NCBI GenBank assembly: GCA_002337055.1
Contig: DDFG01000004.1
Location: forward strand, 686,382 to 750,381
Length of the DNA stretch: 64,000 nt
Origin: Betaproteobacteria bacterium UBA1934
Lineage (GTDB): Bacteria; Pseudomonadota; Gammaproteobacteria; Burkholderiales; Rhodocyclaceae
Reading direction: 5' to 3'
Shown here: positions 44,884 through 53,147 of the stretch, piece after piece
Layout of the letters: each line of letters opens with the position of its first letter
How positions within the stretch are numbered: the first letter of the stretch is position 1
The notes under the pieces: generated by a model
Databases searched by the model: none
What the model saw: only the letters and a program-made list of their open reading frames with translations
What the model was told of the DNA's origin: nothing
Position numbers and translations under genes: made by a program

Positions 44884-47085
44884 ATGAAGACCACACCTCG
44901 CATTCCCCCTCGCCGCGCGCTCTGCCTCGCGCTCGCCACCGCCTGGCCGCCCCTCGCACTTGCGCAGGAGTCACCGCCCGGCCTGGGCGATACGCCGAGG
45001 GCAGGCCAGCGCACCGAGCGCATAGAGATCACCTCGCGCACGCCTTCCGGCACCGAGTTACGGCGCGCAGCCATGGTGGCAAAGCAGATTTATGGCCGCG
45101 AGGAACTAGATAAATACGGCGACCAGAATGTGCTCGACGTGCTCAAGCGCCTGCCCGGCGTCAATGTCCAGAGTGGCACCCCACGCATGCGCGGGCTGGG
45201 CGCCGGTTATACGCAGATTCTCATCAACGGCGACCCCGCTCCGCCGGGTTTCGCGCTGGACCAGCTGAGCCCCTCGCAGATCGAACGCATCGAGGTGACG
45301 AAGGCGCCGACCGCCGACCAGAGCGCGCAAGCCGTCGCCGGCACGATCAACATCATCCTGAAAGACGCTCCCAGGGTGGCCCAACGCGATCTGCGGCTGG
45401 GCATGAACTACAACATCGAGCGGCCGACCGGTAACGCCAACCTGACTATTGGCGAAAAAATCGGCAGCGCCGCCTACAGCGTGCCAATTTCGCTGTTTCA
45501 ATGGCGCGGCGGCAGCCGGTTTGCCACCGACCGGACCATGGAAGGCAGCGACGGGCGGCCGGCCGAATCGCTTCAAAATGCGCAGCAGTTGTTCTGGGGC
45601 CAGGGCTTCAACCTCGGCCCGCGCCTGAACTGGAAGATCAGCGACGAAGAAACCGTGGTCTTGCAATCGTTCATCCAGAAGGGTCGCTGGAACAACTCGA
45701 CGACCTACCAGAACGCCACGCTGGCGGGGCAGCCCGTTTTCGACGACAACGGCGAGCAACACGGGAGCTGGCAGGCGCTGCGCACCAGCGCGCAATGGGT
45801 CAACCGCTTCAGCGACACCCAGCGTATCGAGCTGAAAGCCGGCTATAACGAGTCGCGCGGCCGTTTCGACAGCTGGACCCTGCGCAGCGACAGCCCCTAT
45901 CTGCATACCGCCGGCGACCTCAAGGATCGCGGGTTCACCCAGGCGGGCAAATACAGCCACCTGCTGGGCGATTCGCACACGCTGACCGTCGGTTGGGATA
46001 TCGAACGCCGCCGCCGCGAGGAAGCCCGCGACACCACCAAGCTCGGCGTGCCGCAACTGCCCGAATTCGAAGGGCAGCCGTTCTCGGCGCGGATCGAACG
46101 CACGGCGGTCTATGCCCAGGATGAATGGGAAATCTCGTCACAATGGTCGACCTATTTCGGTTTGCGCCATGAAGAAATCCGTACCGACAGCAGTGGCGGC
46201 AGTGTCGGCACCACCAACGTCAGCCGCGTGCTGACGCCGCTCTGGCACATCAACTACAAACTCGACCCCAAGGGCCGCGACTTGATCAGAGCCAGTGTCT
46301 CGCGTACCTACAAGGCGCCCGAACTGACCAGCCTGCTGGGTCGGCCGTCGCTTTCCAGCCTGTATCCCGACCCGCAGACCGGTAACACCGAGTTGGCGCC
46401 CGACCGGATCGGCAATCCGGCGCTCAAGCCCGAGCTCGCGCTGGGTTTCGACCTAGCCTTTGAAAAATACCTGCCGGCGGGCGGCTTGTTCAGCGTCGGC
46501 GTCTTTCACCGCCGCATCAACGACCTGATCCGCAATGTCACCAGCTTGCAGACTGTGGCTTGGAGCCCAGTGGCGCGCTGGGTGTCGGTGCCGCGCAATT
46601 TCTCCAAGGCGAGCACCCACGGGGTGGAATTCGAGATCAAGGGCAGGGCGAACGAACTCTTCCCCAACTGGTTCGATCCCAAGCTTGGCCTCAACCTGCG
46701 CAGCTCGCTCAGTTTCTATCGCTCGCAGGTCGAGGCGCTGGCCGGCCCCTACAACCGGCTGGACAGCCAGCAACCATGGTCCGGCAACCTCGGCTTCGAC
46801 CACCGCTTCGCCGATTGGCCGCTCACCATCGGCGGCACGCTGGGCTACACGCCCGGCTACACGACCCGGCAAACCGACATCCAGTCGCTCGACCAAGGAC
46901 GTAGCCGCACCCTGGATGTTTACGCGCAATGGGCATACAGCCGCACCCTATCGTTGCGTTTTTTCGCCAACAACCTGAGCCCGGCCGCCACCTGGTCGCA
47001 AACCACTTTCGATGGCGGTTATGGCAGCCTCACCGAACGCAAGGGCCGCACGCAATTCGGCGCGGCGCTGGAGGCAAAGCTCTAA
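44884..47085 (+). CDS. TonB-dependent receptor (second)
   Basis: A 733-residue outer-membrane receptor. Signal peptide with an unusual 'MKTTPRIPPRRALCLALATA' opening (cleavage after 'LALAQ'), plug domain ('VLDVLKRLPGVNVQSGTPRM', 'RGLGAGYTQILINGDPAPPG', 'IERIEVTKAPTADQSAQAVA') and a barrel ending in a short aromatic-poor strand 'TQFGAALEAKL'. The terminal residue is Leu rather than Phe. No good SD; ATG 44884 gives the shorter signal peptide than ATG 44863. Monocistronic, 119 bases after pxpA. Substrate unknown. Confidence 0.9.
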   Translation: MKTTPRIPPRRALCLALATAWPPLALAQESPPGLGDTPRAGQRTERIEITSRTPSGTELRRAAMVAKQIYGREELDKYGDQNVLDVLKRLPGVNVQSGTPRMRGLGAGYTQILINGDPAPPGFALDQLSPSQIERIEVTKAPTADQSAQAVAGTINIILKDAPRVAQRDLRLGMNYNIERPTGNANLTIGEKIGSAAYSVPISLFQWRGGSRFATDRTMEGSDGRPAESLQNAQQLFWGQGFNLGPRLNWKISDEETVVLQSFIQKGRWNNSTTYQNATLAGQPVFDDNGEQHGSWQALRTSAQWVNRFSDTQRIELKAGYNESRGRFDSWTLRSDSPYLHTAGDLKDRGFTQAGKYSHLLGDSHTLTVGWDIERRRREEARDTTKLGVPQLPEFEGQPFSARIERTAVYAQDEWEISSQWSTYFGLRHEEIRTDSSGGSVGTTNVSRVLTPLWHINYKLDPKGRDLIRASVSRTYKAPELTSLLGRPSLSSLYPDPQTGNTELAPDRIGNPALKPELALGFDLAFEKYLPAGGLFSVGVFHRRINDLIRNVTSLQTVAWSPVARWVSVPRNFSKASTHGVEFEIKGRANELFPNWFDPKLGLNLRSSLSFYRSQVEALAGPYNRLDSQQPWSGNLGFDHRFADWPLTIGGTLGYTPGYTTRQTDIQSLDQGRSRTLDVYAQWAYSRTLSLRFFANNLSPAATWSQTTFDGGYGSLTERKGRTQFGAALEAKL

Positions 47086-47112
47086 CGAACGGGGCTGGAC
47101 TGCTCGCGCCCG

Positions 47113-47481
47113 TCATGCCTTTTGATCGACAACAAACCGGTCGGGGTCGATACGGACTCGGTCGCCGATATGCCATTCCGGATCGGAACGATGATCGAAA
47201 GTGCGGACTTCTCCGTTATCGAACCTGATTCGCGTCTGCCAAATTGCAACGGGATGCCGGCTGTCCACGCGCCGTTGCTGAATCGACTCCACCACACCGC
47301 ATCCTGTACATCCGTGATCCGGGGTGCGCTTGACGCCACCTGCGGGCATGTCCGGCAAGCGTCCAGCCATGCCCGCAATTCCCGCCAAGCTCACTAGGAT
47401 TGCCAGCGCAGCGGCGGCTACAAGTGCCGGGAAGATGGCATTCCGATGCCGCAGGCTCTGTCCCTTATACAGCACGGACAT
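47113..47481 (-). CDS. Small membrane-anchored protein, partner of glycine-zipper lipoprotein
   Basis: A 122-residue protein with one membrane helix (about 18-40) and a small C-terminal beta domain, 'TRIRFDNGEVRTFDHRSDPE' then 'HIGDRVRI'. This pattern resembles the C-terminal part of SlyB/glycine-zipper outer-membrane proteins, here split off as a separate gene. Two Cys lie at 'HGCTGCG'. Its ATG overlaps the stop of the upstream lipoprotein gene, so both share the sigma-54 promoter at 47773-47789. Confidence 0.7.
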   Translation of the reverse strand: MSVLYKGQSLRHRNAIFPALVAAAALAILVSLAGIAGMAGRLPDMPAGGVKRTPDHGCTGCGVVESIQQRRVDSRHPVAIWQTRIRFDNGEVRTFDHRSDPEWHIGDRVRIDPDRFVVDQKA

Positions 47482-47723
47482 TATTTTCGATCCAGGTCGC
47501 GGCCAATGTGATTGCCCAGGTAACCCCCTGCGGCTGCGCCACCGATCGTGCCTATGCCGGTTCCGCCCGTCAACGCCGACCCGACTACACCACCAATAAT
47601 GGCACCGCTAACGGTGCCGACGTCTTGTTTGCTGGGATTGCTACTACACGCCCCGAGCGACAAGGTCGCACAAACCACCAGAGCAATTGACAAAACACGA
47701 TGCGCATTGAGTTGGCTGATCAT
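47481..47723 (-). CDS. Glycine-zipper lipoprotein
   Basis: An 80-residue lipoprotein: signal peptide with lipobox 'LGAC' (Cys near residue 26), then a glycine-zipper 2TM region 'GAIIGGVVGSALTGGTGIGT' and 'GGAAAGGYLGNHIGRDLDRK'. OsmB/SlyB-like envelope-stress lipoprotein. SD AGGAGA lies upstream of ATG 47723. Driven by a sigma-54 promoter with two upstream boxes for the adjacent GlrR-like regulator. Confidence 0.85.
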   Translation of the reverse strand: MISQLNAHRVLSIALVVCATLSLGACSSNPSKQDVGTVSGAIIGGVVGSALTGGTGIGTIGGAAAGGYLGNHIGRDLDRK

Positions 47724-47772
47724 TTTCTTCTCCTTGCATGAACGACGAAAATCCGCCGCATGATCAGTTCAT

Positions 47773-47789
47773 GGCAAGGTGCATGCCAA
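47773..47789 (-). promoter_or_regulatory. Sigma-54 promoter of glycine-zipper operon
   Basis: Minus strand TTGGCATGCACCTTGCC: -24 GG (47786-47787) and -12 GC (47774-47775) exactly 10 bases apart, TTGGCA and TTGC elements intact. Start site near 47763, 40 bases before the lipoprotein ATG. Confidence 0.88.
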
Positions 47790-47850
47790 CATGAAAAGTA
47801 TTAAATAATCAATATATTACGAAAGCAATCTGGAGATCACGTCGAATTAA

Positions 47851-47868
47851 TGTCGCCAGTAGACGACG
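47851..47868. promoter_or_regulatory. GlrR-type box (proximal)
   Basis: TGTC-N10-GACG, one base off the TGTC-N10-GACA motif known for enterobacterial GlrR. Centre about -97 from the predicted start and 65 bases from the distal box. Confidence 0.68.
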
Positions 47869-47915
47869 GCAAACAAGCTGAATATTCCAACCCATTGAAA
47901 TGATGAGCTTATTGA

Positions 47916-47933
47916 TGTCGCCACGAGGTGACA
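47916..47933. promoter_or_regulatory. GlrR-type box (distal)
   Basis: Exact TGTC-N10-GACA, centre about -162 from the predicted sigma-54 start and five bases past the glrR-like stop codon. Shares the extended start TGTCGCC with the proximal box. Confidence 0.78.
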
Positions 47934-47938
47934 GCAAA

Positions 47939-49267
47939 TTACTTGAACAACACCGGATCCAGTTGATGCCGCTGAAGAAGCTTGTAGAACTCGGTGCGGT
48001 TGCGCTTCGCCAGACGTGCCGCTTGCGTGACATTGCCTTCAGCAATTCGCAGAACCTGGGCAAGGTAATCGCGCTCGAAACGGGTTCGCGCCTCTTCAAA
48101 GGAATCCATGCCATGAATGTCATTCAACGCATTTTCGACAAGGCTGGCCGGAATCAGCGGCGTGGTTGATAGCGCTACAGCCTGCTCAACCACATTGTAA
48201 AGCTGCCGAACATTGCCGGGCCAAGATGCGCCAACGAGCGCATTCATCGCTTCCGGCGCGAAACCGGTGATGGGTTTGCCATATTTGCTACTCAGCTGCC
48301 GTAAGAAACCGCTAGCGAGCAATGGAATGTCGTCGCGCCGTTCGGATAACGGCGGCAATGTCAGCGACACCACATTGAGCCGATAGAACAGATCGCTGCG
48401 AAACTTTCCCGCGGCGATATCATCCTCCAGCGGGCTGTGCGTTGCCGAGATGATCCGCACATCGACAGGCACGTTGCGTACCGCGCCCACTGATCGTACC
48501 TGTCGCTCTTCAAGCACTCGCAGCAGTTTGACCTGTAACTGCAGCGGCATGTCGCCAATTTCATCTAGAAACAGCGTTCCTCCCTGGGCCTCTTGAAATA
48601 ACCCACGGTGGTCGCGAACCGCCCCGGTAAATGAGCCCTTGACATGACCAAACAGTTCCGATTCCAGCAATTGCTCGGGAATAGCGCCGCAATTGACTGC
48701 GAGAAAAGATTGCGCATGGCGAGGACTGGCGAGATGAATGGCTTTTGCCAACAATTCCTTGCCGACACCGGATGCGCCGCGAATCAGGACAGAGGCGTCG
48801 CCTGCTGCAACCAGCTTCGCCTGTGCCAACAGCGCTTCCATCGTCGCATTGCGAGTCATGATGCCTGCACGCCAGGCTTCGTCGGTTGCAGCACCAGTGC
48901 CACCTGCAAACACCAACGCACGCTCAATTTCCGTCAGCAGGGATTTTGCCTCGTAGGGCTTGGTCAGGTATCCGAACACGCCTCGCTGGGTTGCCGCCAC
49001 GGCCTCCGGAATATTGCCATGCGCGGTCAGCATGATCACCGGCAAAGTAGGATGGATGCGCTGTATTGCATCAAACAATGCCGAACCATCCATACCCGGC
49101 ATCTGCACGTCGGTAATCACCAATTGAGGCCGCTCGGCGGTCAGATGGGCCATCGCCTCCTCGGCATTCGCAGTGGCGGTAATCGTATAACCCGCCGCTT
49201 CAAGGCGGAGCGTCAAGAGCCGCAGAAGATGCGTATCGTCGTCGACAAGCAGTATGCGGGCGCTCAC
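47939..49267 (-). CDS. glrR: GlrR-like sigma-54 response regulator
   Basis: A 442-residue NtrC-family response regulator. Receiver domain (1-120) with phosphoacceptor Asp53 ('LVITDVQMPGMDG') and Lys in 'LTKPYEA'. AAA+ domain with Walker A 'GASGVGKE', sigma-54 loop as GSFTGA (Ala to Ser), Walker B 'GGTLFLDEIGDM'. Fis-type HTH at the C-terminus ('GNVTQAARLAKRNRTEFYKL'). GTG 49267 overlaps the stop of the QseG-like gene. Order kinase-lipoprotein-regulator matches glrK-qseG-glrR of enterobacteria. Both flanking operons have boxes of the GlrR type. Confidence 0.87.
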   Translation of the reverse strand: MSARILLVDDDTHLLRLLTLRLEAAGYTITATANAEEAMAHLTAERPQLVITDVQMPGMDGSALFDAIQRIHPTLPVIMLTAHGNIPEAVAATQRGVFGYLTKPYEAKSLLTEIERALVFAGGTGAATDEAWRAGIMTRNATMEALLAQAKLVAAGDASVLIRGASGVGKELLAKAIHLASPRHAQSFLAVNCGAIPEQLLESELFGHVKGSFTGAVRDHRGLFQEAQGGTLFLDEIGDMPLQLQVKLLRVLEERQVRSVGAVRNVPVDVRIISATHSPLEDDIAAGKFRSDLFYRLNVVSLTLPPLSERRDDIPLLASGFLRQLSSKYGKPITGFAPEAMNALVGASWPGNVRQLYNVVEQAVALSTTPLIPASLVENALNDIHGMDSFEEARTRFERDYLAQVLRIAEGNVTQAARLAKRNRTEFYKLLQRHQLDPVLFK

Positions 49268-49809
49268 GGCTTGTTGACACCCTGGGGCATTCGGCGCCGC
49301 TCCGAGAGATTCTTCTCGATGGCTTTCAAGGCTTCGAGCTTTTGTTCCAGATCGTCACTCTTGCGAGTCTCGTCACGCAGTTTGTCTTCCAGACGACGAC
49401 GTTCGTCGAATTCCGTCCTCAAGAGCTGGATCAGGGGCATAAGCGCCGATCCCGACTTCTGGGCATCTTTCTCCAACATCATGAGCAGCGGCACAACACG
49501 TGATCGTTCCCGGGCCGGAGAAGCCGGCGCAACAAGAAGCATGATCTGGCGGAGGCGATCGAATTCCCCGGCGTTCTTGCCGAGCGTTTCTTTCAGATTC
49601 TCGTTTTCCCGGGTCCACTCAGAACCCGTCAGCGCACGCACGTATGCGTAGTAAGCGAGAATCGACTCGGTCGGCGTGACGACAGTCTTCTTCGTGTTGC
49701 CCTTGATCCAATAGGCATCAGAAGAAGATACGCCCAATTGGGCGCATCCAGCCAGAATGCTCAAACTGAGAAGCAAGATTGATGAAAGCTTGCGCATGAT
49801 GGCAAGCAT
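49264..49809 (-). CDS. QseG-like lipoprotein
   Basis: A 181-residue lipoprotein: signal with lipobox 'LAGC' (Cys near residue 22), then an all-helical region with a long coiled coil near the C-terminus (about 125-175, 'FDERRRLEDKLRDETRKSDD'). In enterobacteria QseG is an outer-membrane lipoprotein that activates the kinase GlrK; position and type fit. Two ATGs (49809, 49797) are possible; the first overlaps the kinase stop (TAATG). Confidence 0.78.
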   Translation of the reverse strand: MLAIMRKLSSILLLSLSILAGCAQLGVSSSDAYWIKGNTKKTVVTPTESILAYYAYVRALTGSEWTRENENLKETLGKNAGEFDRLRQIMLLVAPASPARERSRVVPLLMMLEKDAQKSGSALMPLIQLLRTEFDERRRLEDKLRDETRKSDDLEQKLEALKAIEKNLSERRRMPQGVNKP

Positions 49810-51239
49810 TATACGGGCAGACGCACCTGAAAACGCGCTCCCTCGCCGGGTAACAAGGCGATCTGCCCTCCGTGCGCCAGCACGTGCTCCCTCGCGATGG
49901 CAAGACCCAACCCGGAATTTTTGATCGGTGCGTTGCCCGGCAAACGCCCTTGAAAAAATGGGTCAAAAACCCGATCACGCTCCTCAGGCGAAATGCCAGG
50001 ACCATTATCGAACACCTCAAGCAGGGCAAACCGACCTTCCCGCCTAGCCCCCAAACGGATATTCCCGTTCAACCCCGTATATTTGATCGCATTGGATAGC
50101 AGATTATCGATGACAGAGCGTAGGCGCTCACGATCAGCATCAATCACCACGTCTTCGTCATCGACGGTGACTTTCAGACCGCGCGCCACCCAGGCTAAAC
50201 GCTGGGTTTCGACCACCGAAACAATCAATTCGCGTAATGGAAAGGATTGCCTGCGCAACGCCGACTGGTCGAATTCGGCGGCGCTGTAATCGAGCAAGTC
50301 CTCGATCAGTCTTCTTAGCCGCTGGCTGCTCTCGGTCAGGATATGCACGATTTCCTGTTGACCTGCGGTCAACGTCCCGCCGACACCGCCACCGAGAAGA
50401 TCTGTTCCCTCGCACAAAGCAGTTAGCGGCGTTTTCAGTTCGTGGGATATCGTACGCAGGAAGCGGCTCTTTTGCTCCTCCAGTTCCACCAGGCGCAATC
50501 GCAAACGGTCCAGTTGCTCGCCCAGGGCCTGCAAGTCGCCGGGTCCGTCAACGGCGATCTTGTGTTCGAATCTGCCACTCCAAAGCCCATCGATTGCCGA
50601 TTCGATCTGCGCGATCGGTCGCGACAACAGATGCGTGAAGCCCACAACAAGAAATATTGCGATCGGAAAAAGTGTCAATAATTGCCAGTAAACCCGCCGT
50701 TCGGCATCAGCAGTCAATTGTTTGAGATCGACAATTTCTCTGTCGATGCGCGCGTTGTCATGCGCGAGCATCGCTTGCGCCGCCTGCTCCAGTCGCGCGA
50801 AGTCGCCCTCCGGCTCTCCGCTTGTTTTGTTAGATGGCTTGTTTGTGGACAACCGCTTGAAGAGGTCAGATTCCGCCGCCTCTAACTGCTGAACTTCCGC
50901 ATATTGCTCGTCAGCAAGCGATAGCTGACGGATTCTTCCCATTGTTTCTTCGAAACGCTGATGTTGAGCAAGATAGGTCTTTTGGAACTCTTGGTCACCC
51001 AATATCAAAAATTGGCGAGCGGCCCGCTCCTCGGCTGTCAGAATTTCAAGCACCAGCCGACTCTCTTGCGTCATTCTTGCCGCCTGAAATACCGCAAGCT
51101 GACTCTTTTGTGAAATCTGACGAATCGCAATCGCGTTACCGATCAGTCCGATGAGAAGTGGAATTGCGACCAGTGCGAATCCGACCGACAGCAACTTAAG
51201 AAACGAGCGGGGGTACTGGACAGGAGATGGAAATGCCAT
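49809..51239 (-). CDS. glrK: GlrK-like sensor histidine kinase
   Basis: A 476-residue kinase. Two membrane helices (about 17-37 and 182-203) enclose a periplasmic helical sensor, then HAMP, H-box 'FLRTISHELKTPLTALCEGT' (His in SHELKTPL), N-box 'RLRSVIDNLLSNAIKYT', G1 'VFDNGPGISPEERDRV' and G2 'NSGLGLAIAREH'. It phosphorylates the GlrR-like protein. Domain order and the two-gene suffix match GlrK/QseE. May be read through from the sigma-54 promoter at 53.0 kb, as all genes between lie on the same strand. Confidence 0.87.
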   Translation of the reverse strand: MAFPSPVQYPRSFLKLLSVGFALVAIPLLIGLIGNAIAIRQISQKSQLAVFQAARMTQESRLVLEILTAEERAARQFLILGDQEFQKTYLAQHQRFEETMGRIRQLSLADEQYAEVQQLEAAESDLFKRLSTNKPSNKTSGEPEGDFARLEQAAQAMLAHDNARIDREIVDLKQLTADAERRVYWQLLTLFPIAIFLVVGFTHLLSRPIAQIESAIDGLWSGRFEHKIAVDGPGDLQALGEQLDRLRLRLVELEEQKSRFLRTISHELKTPLTALCEGTDLLGGGVGGTLTAGQQEIVHILTESSQRLRRLIEDLLDYSAAEFDQSALRRQSFPLRELIVSVVETQRLAWVARGLKVTVDDEDVVIDADRERLRSVIDNLLSNAIKYTGLNGNIRLGARREGRFALLEVFDNGPGISPEERDRVFDPFFQGRLPGNAPIKNSGLGLAIAREHVLAHGGQIALLPGEGARFQVRLPV

Positions 51240-51318
51240 CTGTGTGGACCTTGGAGTAAATTGGAGGCGGTCTTTCCGTTGGTATTATCTCCCAGGCATC
51301 GAGTCCATACTATCGTCC

Positions 51319-51543
51319 TTAGCCCCCATTCAGCATCACGATTCCATTCAGCAAAACGCCGGGATCGTCACCTTCCAAAAACCCGATGTCCCTCAACGCG
51401 AACCACGCGGCGCTCAAAACACCGCCGGCAGCAGAAAGATAGAGCAGTGCTTGTGCCAGCAGTCCCTCTTCACTGGCCTGGCACAACCTGAAATTGATAG
51501 CGTGTCGCCAGAGCCGCGCACGCGAAGCAATCTGATTTCTCAT
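51319..51543 (-). CDS. Small single-span membrane protein
   Basis: A 74-residue protein. ATG 51543 has an excellent SD (GGAGG). A hydrophobic helix covers about residues 28-48 ('LLAQALLYLSAAGGVLSAAW'), with a basic, Arg-rich N-terminus and a C-terminus 'LLNGIVMLNGG'. It lies between the glycine-zipper gene and glrK on the same strand. No family recognised; a small membrane modulator of the kinase is conceivable. Confidence 0.65.
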   Translation of the reverse strand: MRNQIASRARLWRHAINFRLCQASEEGLLAQALLYLSAAGGVLSAAWFALRDIGFLEGDDPGVLLNGIVMLNGG

Positions 51544-51771
51544 CTTAACCTCCAATGAAAATTCACTATGGTTAGCACGCCAATCGAACGTGACTCTCAT
51601 CCAATCCACAGAGTCCTTCACAAGCGGATGTCTGTGCCTGTGCGACCAGGGAAGGCGGGCGACCCCTATTCGACAGTCGCCCACACCGCTCGGGTCAGAA
51701 AGATCGAGCGAGTTCGAGCAACCTTTCCTACCACTTGTTTGTGGCAAAACACCTTCCTCCTGCTCGACTCT
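51544..51771. other. Intergenic region before small membrane protein
   Basis: No gene supported. It contains a perfect inverted repeat GGGCGAC / GTCGCCC at 51657-51663 and 51676-51682, and a weak sigma-54-like element on the minus strand (51744-51757, GG-N10-GC with a good TTTTGC but poor -24). No TGTC-N10-GACA box. Confidence 0.45.
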
Positions 51772-52320
51772 TTAGACCTCGCGGCGCGTTGGCGACACCG
51801 GTTTTCCGTCAACGATTGGAATACGCTTTCCGGGTTTTTCATCCATCCGTACATGCCTCAAGTCGTTGCCAACACGGTAGGTCACGTCATAACCGACCAC
51901 CCGCTGTGAAACCGAATAACTCGTTGTGCACTGTTTCTGCACCTGGGTGACCGCATCGTTCGACTGCATCTGCTTCTGGATGGAATTTCCGGCATAACCG
52001 CCTGCTGCGGCTCCGGCCACCGTGGCAATGGTATTGCCGTTACCTCGGCCTATTTGATGGCCGACCAGTCCACCGACCAGTCCGCCGATGACGGTGCCTG
52101 CGATTCGGTTTTGGTCCTGTGTTGGTGCCGGTTTGCGAACGGCAACGTCCTTGCACTCTTCGCGCGGCGTTCTGACGGATTCCTTGATTTCGTCCACAGC
52201 CACAACGTCCGCGTAATGCGATGTGGTATAGCTTGAGTACCCTGTAACCGCCCCCGCACCGATAGCCAGTACCGCGGCCGCACCCAACACCGTTCCTTTG
52301 ATCATTGAGCTATTCATCAT
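51772..52320 (-). CDS. Glycine-zipper 2TM envelope protein
   Basis: A 182-residue protein with an N-terminal signal or anchor helix (about 8-27), a Cys-containing linker, a glycine-zipper segment 'IGGLVGGLVGHQIGRGNGNT' then 'VAGAAAGGYAGNSIQKQMQS', and a beta C-terminus 'YDVTYRVGNDLRHVRMDEKP' as in SlyB-like 17 kDa antigens. SD AGGAG before ATG 52320 (a second ATG follows at once). 53 bases downstream of the next gene upstream; likely same GlrR-controlled operon. Confidence 0.85.
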   Translation of the reverse strand: MMNSSMIKGTVLGAAAVLAIGAGAVTGYSSYTTSHYADVVAVDEIKESVRTPREECKDVAVRKPAPTQDQNRIAGTVIGGLVGGLVGHQIGRGNGNTIATVAGAAAGGYAGNSIQKQMQSNDAVTQVQKQCTTSYSVSQRVVGYDVTYRVGNDLRHVRMDEKPGKRIPIVDGKPVSPTRREV

Positions 52321-52373
52321 GATATCTCCTTGAATTCAATTGGTTTCATAGATTGGAAAAATCCCAAAGTGGC

Positions 52374-52850
52374 TCAATCTCGGCCGCGCCCATGCCCGCG
52401 ACCGTTCCCCGCCCAAGGAGGCGGAGCGCCCCCCTCGCTATGTCCGCGATCGTCCCAACGTTCATCGCGATCACGGCGTTCCACGTAATGGCCCCGCCCA
52501 GCGTGTTCCATATAGCGCTCGCGATAGCGCGGGACATATTCCCTGGCGTACCAATCGTCGCGGACGAAGTAGACCCGTTGTCCGCAGGCCCCATAGTTCT
52601 GGCAATGGCGTGACCAATGCTTGCGGTGACCAGGCGGGACGCGAAGATAGACGACAGGTTCCGGCGCGACAGTCGGCGCCACGACGACCGGCTGACGATA
52701 AACCAGCGCGGGAGGCGGAAACCCGCCGAGATCCAGGCGACCGTAGAAGCCAGGTTCTCCAACACTAATCGAAACACCCACGTCGGCAGCCAATACAGTT
52801 ACGCTGAGCGCGGCTCCTGCGGCAAGAATGCCAAAGTGTTTGGTTTTCAT
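52374..52850 (-). CDS. Exported basic protein of unknown function
   Basis: A 158-residue secreted protein. Signal peptide (cleavage after 'VTVLA'), then 'VSISVGEPGFYGRLDLGGFP' and a Pro/Val-rich stretch ('PPALVYRQPVVVAPTVAPEP'), a middle 'VPPGHRKHWSRHCQNYGACG' with two Cys, and an Arg/Asp/Gly-rich C-terminus. I recall this type as a common exported hypothetical of betaproteobacteria, often called a PXPV-repeat protein. ATG 52850 is preferred to a TTG six bases upstream. First gene behind the sigma-54 promoter at 53.0 kb. Confidence 0.78.
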   Translation of the reverse strand: MKTKHFGILAAGAALSVTVLAADVGVSISVGEPGFYGRLDLGGFPPPALVYRQPVVVAPTVAPEPVVYLRVPPGHRKHWSRHCQNYGACGQRVYFVRDDWYAREYVPRYRERYMEHAGRGHYVERRDRDERWDDRGHSEGGAPPPWAGNGRGHGRGRD

Positions 52851-52996
52851 ATTCAAATCCTTCCTTCACAAATAAATCCGGTAGCGGCAACTCGTCGTCG
52901 GGTGCCTCGCAGTCACCCATGAAACGTCTGCGAGAAAGAAAGGTTCTTCGCAAAATCCTTCTTTGAAATTTCGACGCTTCACCTTGCCTATACCAT

Positions 52997-53013
52997 TGCA
53001 GAATTGATGCCAG
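52997..53013 (-). promoter_or_regulatory. Sigma-54 promoter of envelope-protein operon
   Basis: Minus strand CTGGCATCAATTCTGCA: GG (53010-53011) and GC (52998-52999) exactly 10 bases apart; TGGCA is perfect and the -12 element has CTGC for TTGC. Start near 52986, leader about 136 bases. Confidence 0.78.
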
Positions 53014-53064
53014 GTTCTATTTTCAATAAAATCAAATGGTTACAGATGCTTTCACACAGAGAAG

Positions 53065-53082
53065 TGTCGCCGAATGGCGACA
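53065..53082. promoter_or_regulatory. GlrR-type box (proximal)
   Basis: Exact TGTC-N10-GACA; the inner bases GCC...GGC extend the dyad. Centre about -88 from the predicted start. Confidence 0.8.
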
Positions 53083-53129
53083 AGGCCAATCGCGTTTTCG
53101 ATAAGCCATTGAAAAATATTAGAAAACAA

Positions 53130-53147
53130 TGTCGTCAGCCGGAGACA
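53130..53147. promoter_or_regulatory. GlrR-type box (distal)
   Basis: Exact TGTC-N10-GACA, centre 65 bases upstream of the proximal box, the same spacing as at the 47.8 kb promoter. Confidence 0.8.

Noticed and set aside
51744..51757. Possible sigma-54 promoter before the 74-residue membrane protein
   Set aside because: GG-N10-GC spacing fits but the -24 element is poor (AGGAAGG) and no upstream box is present.
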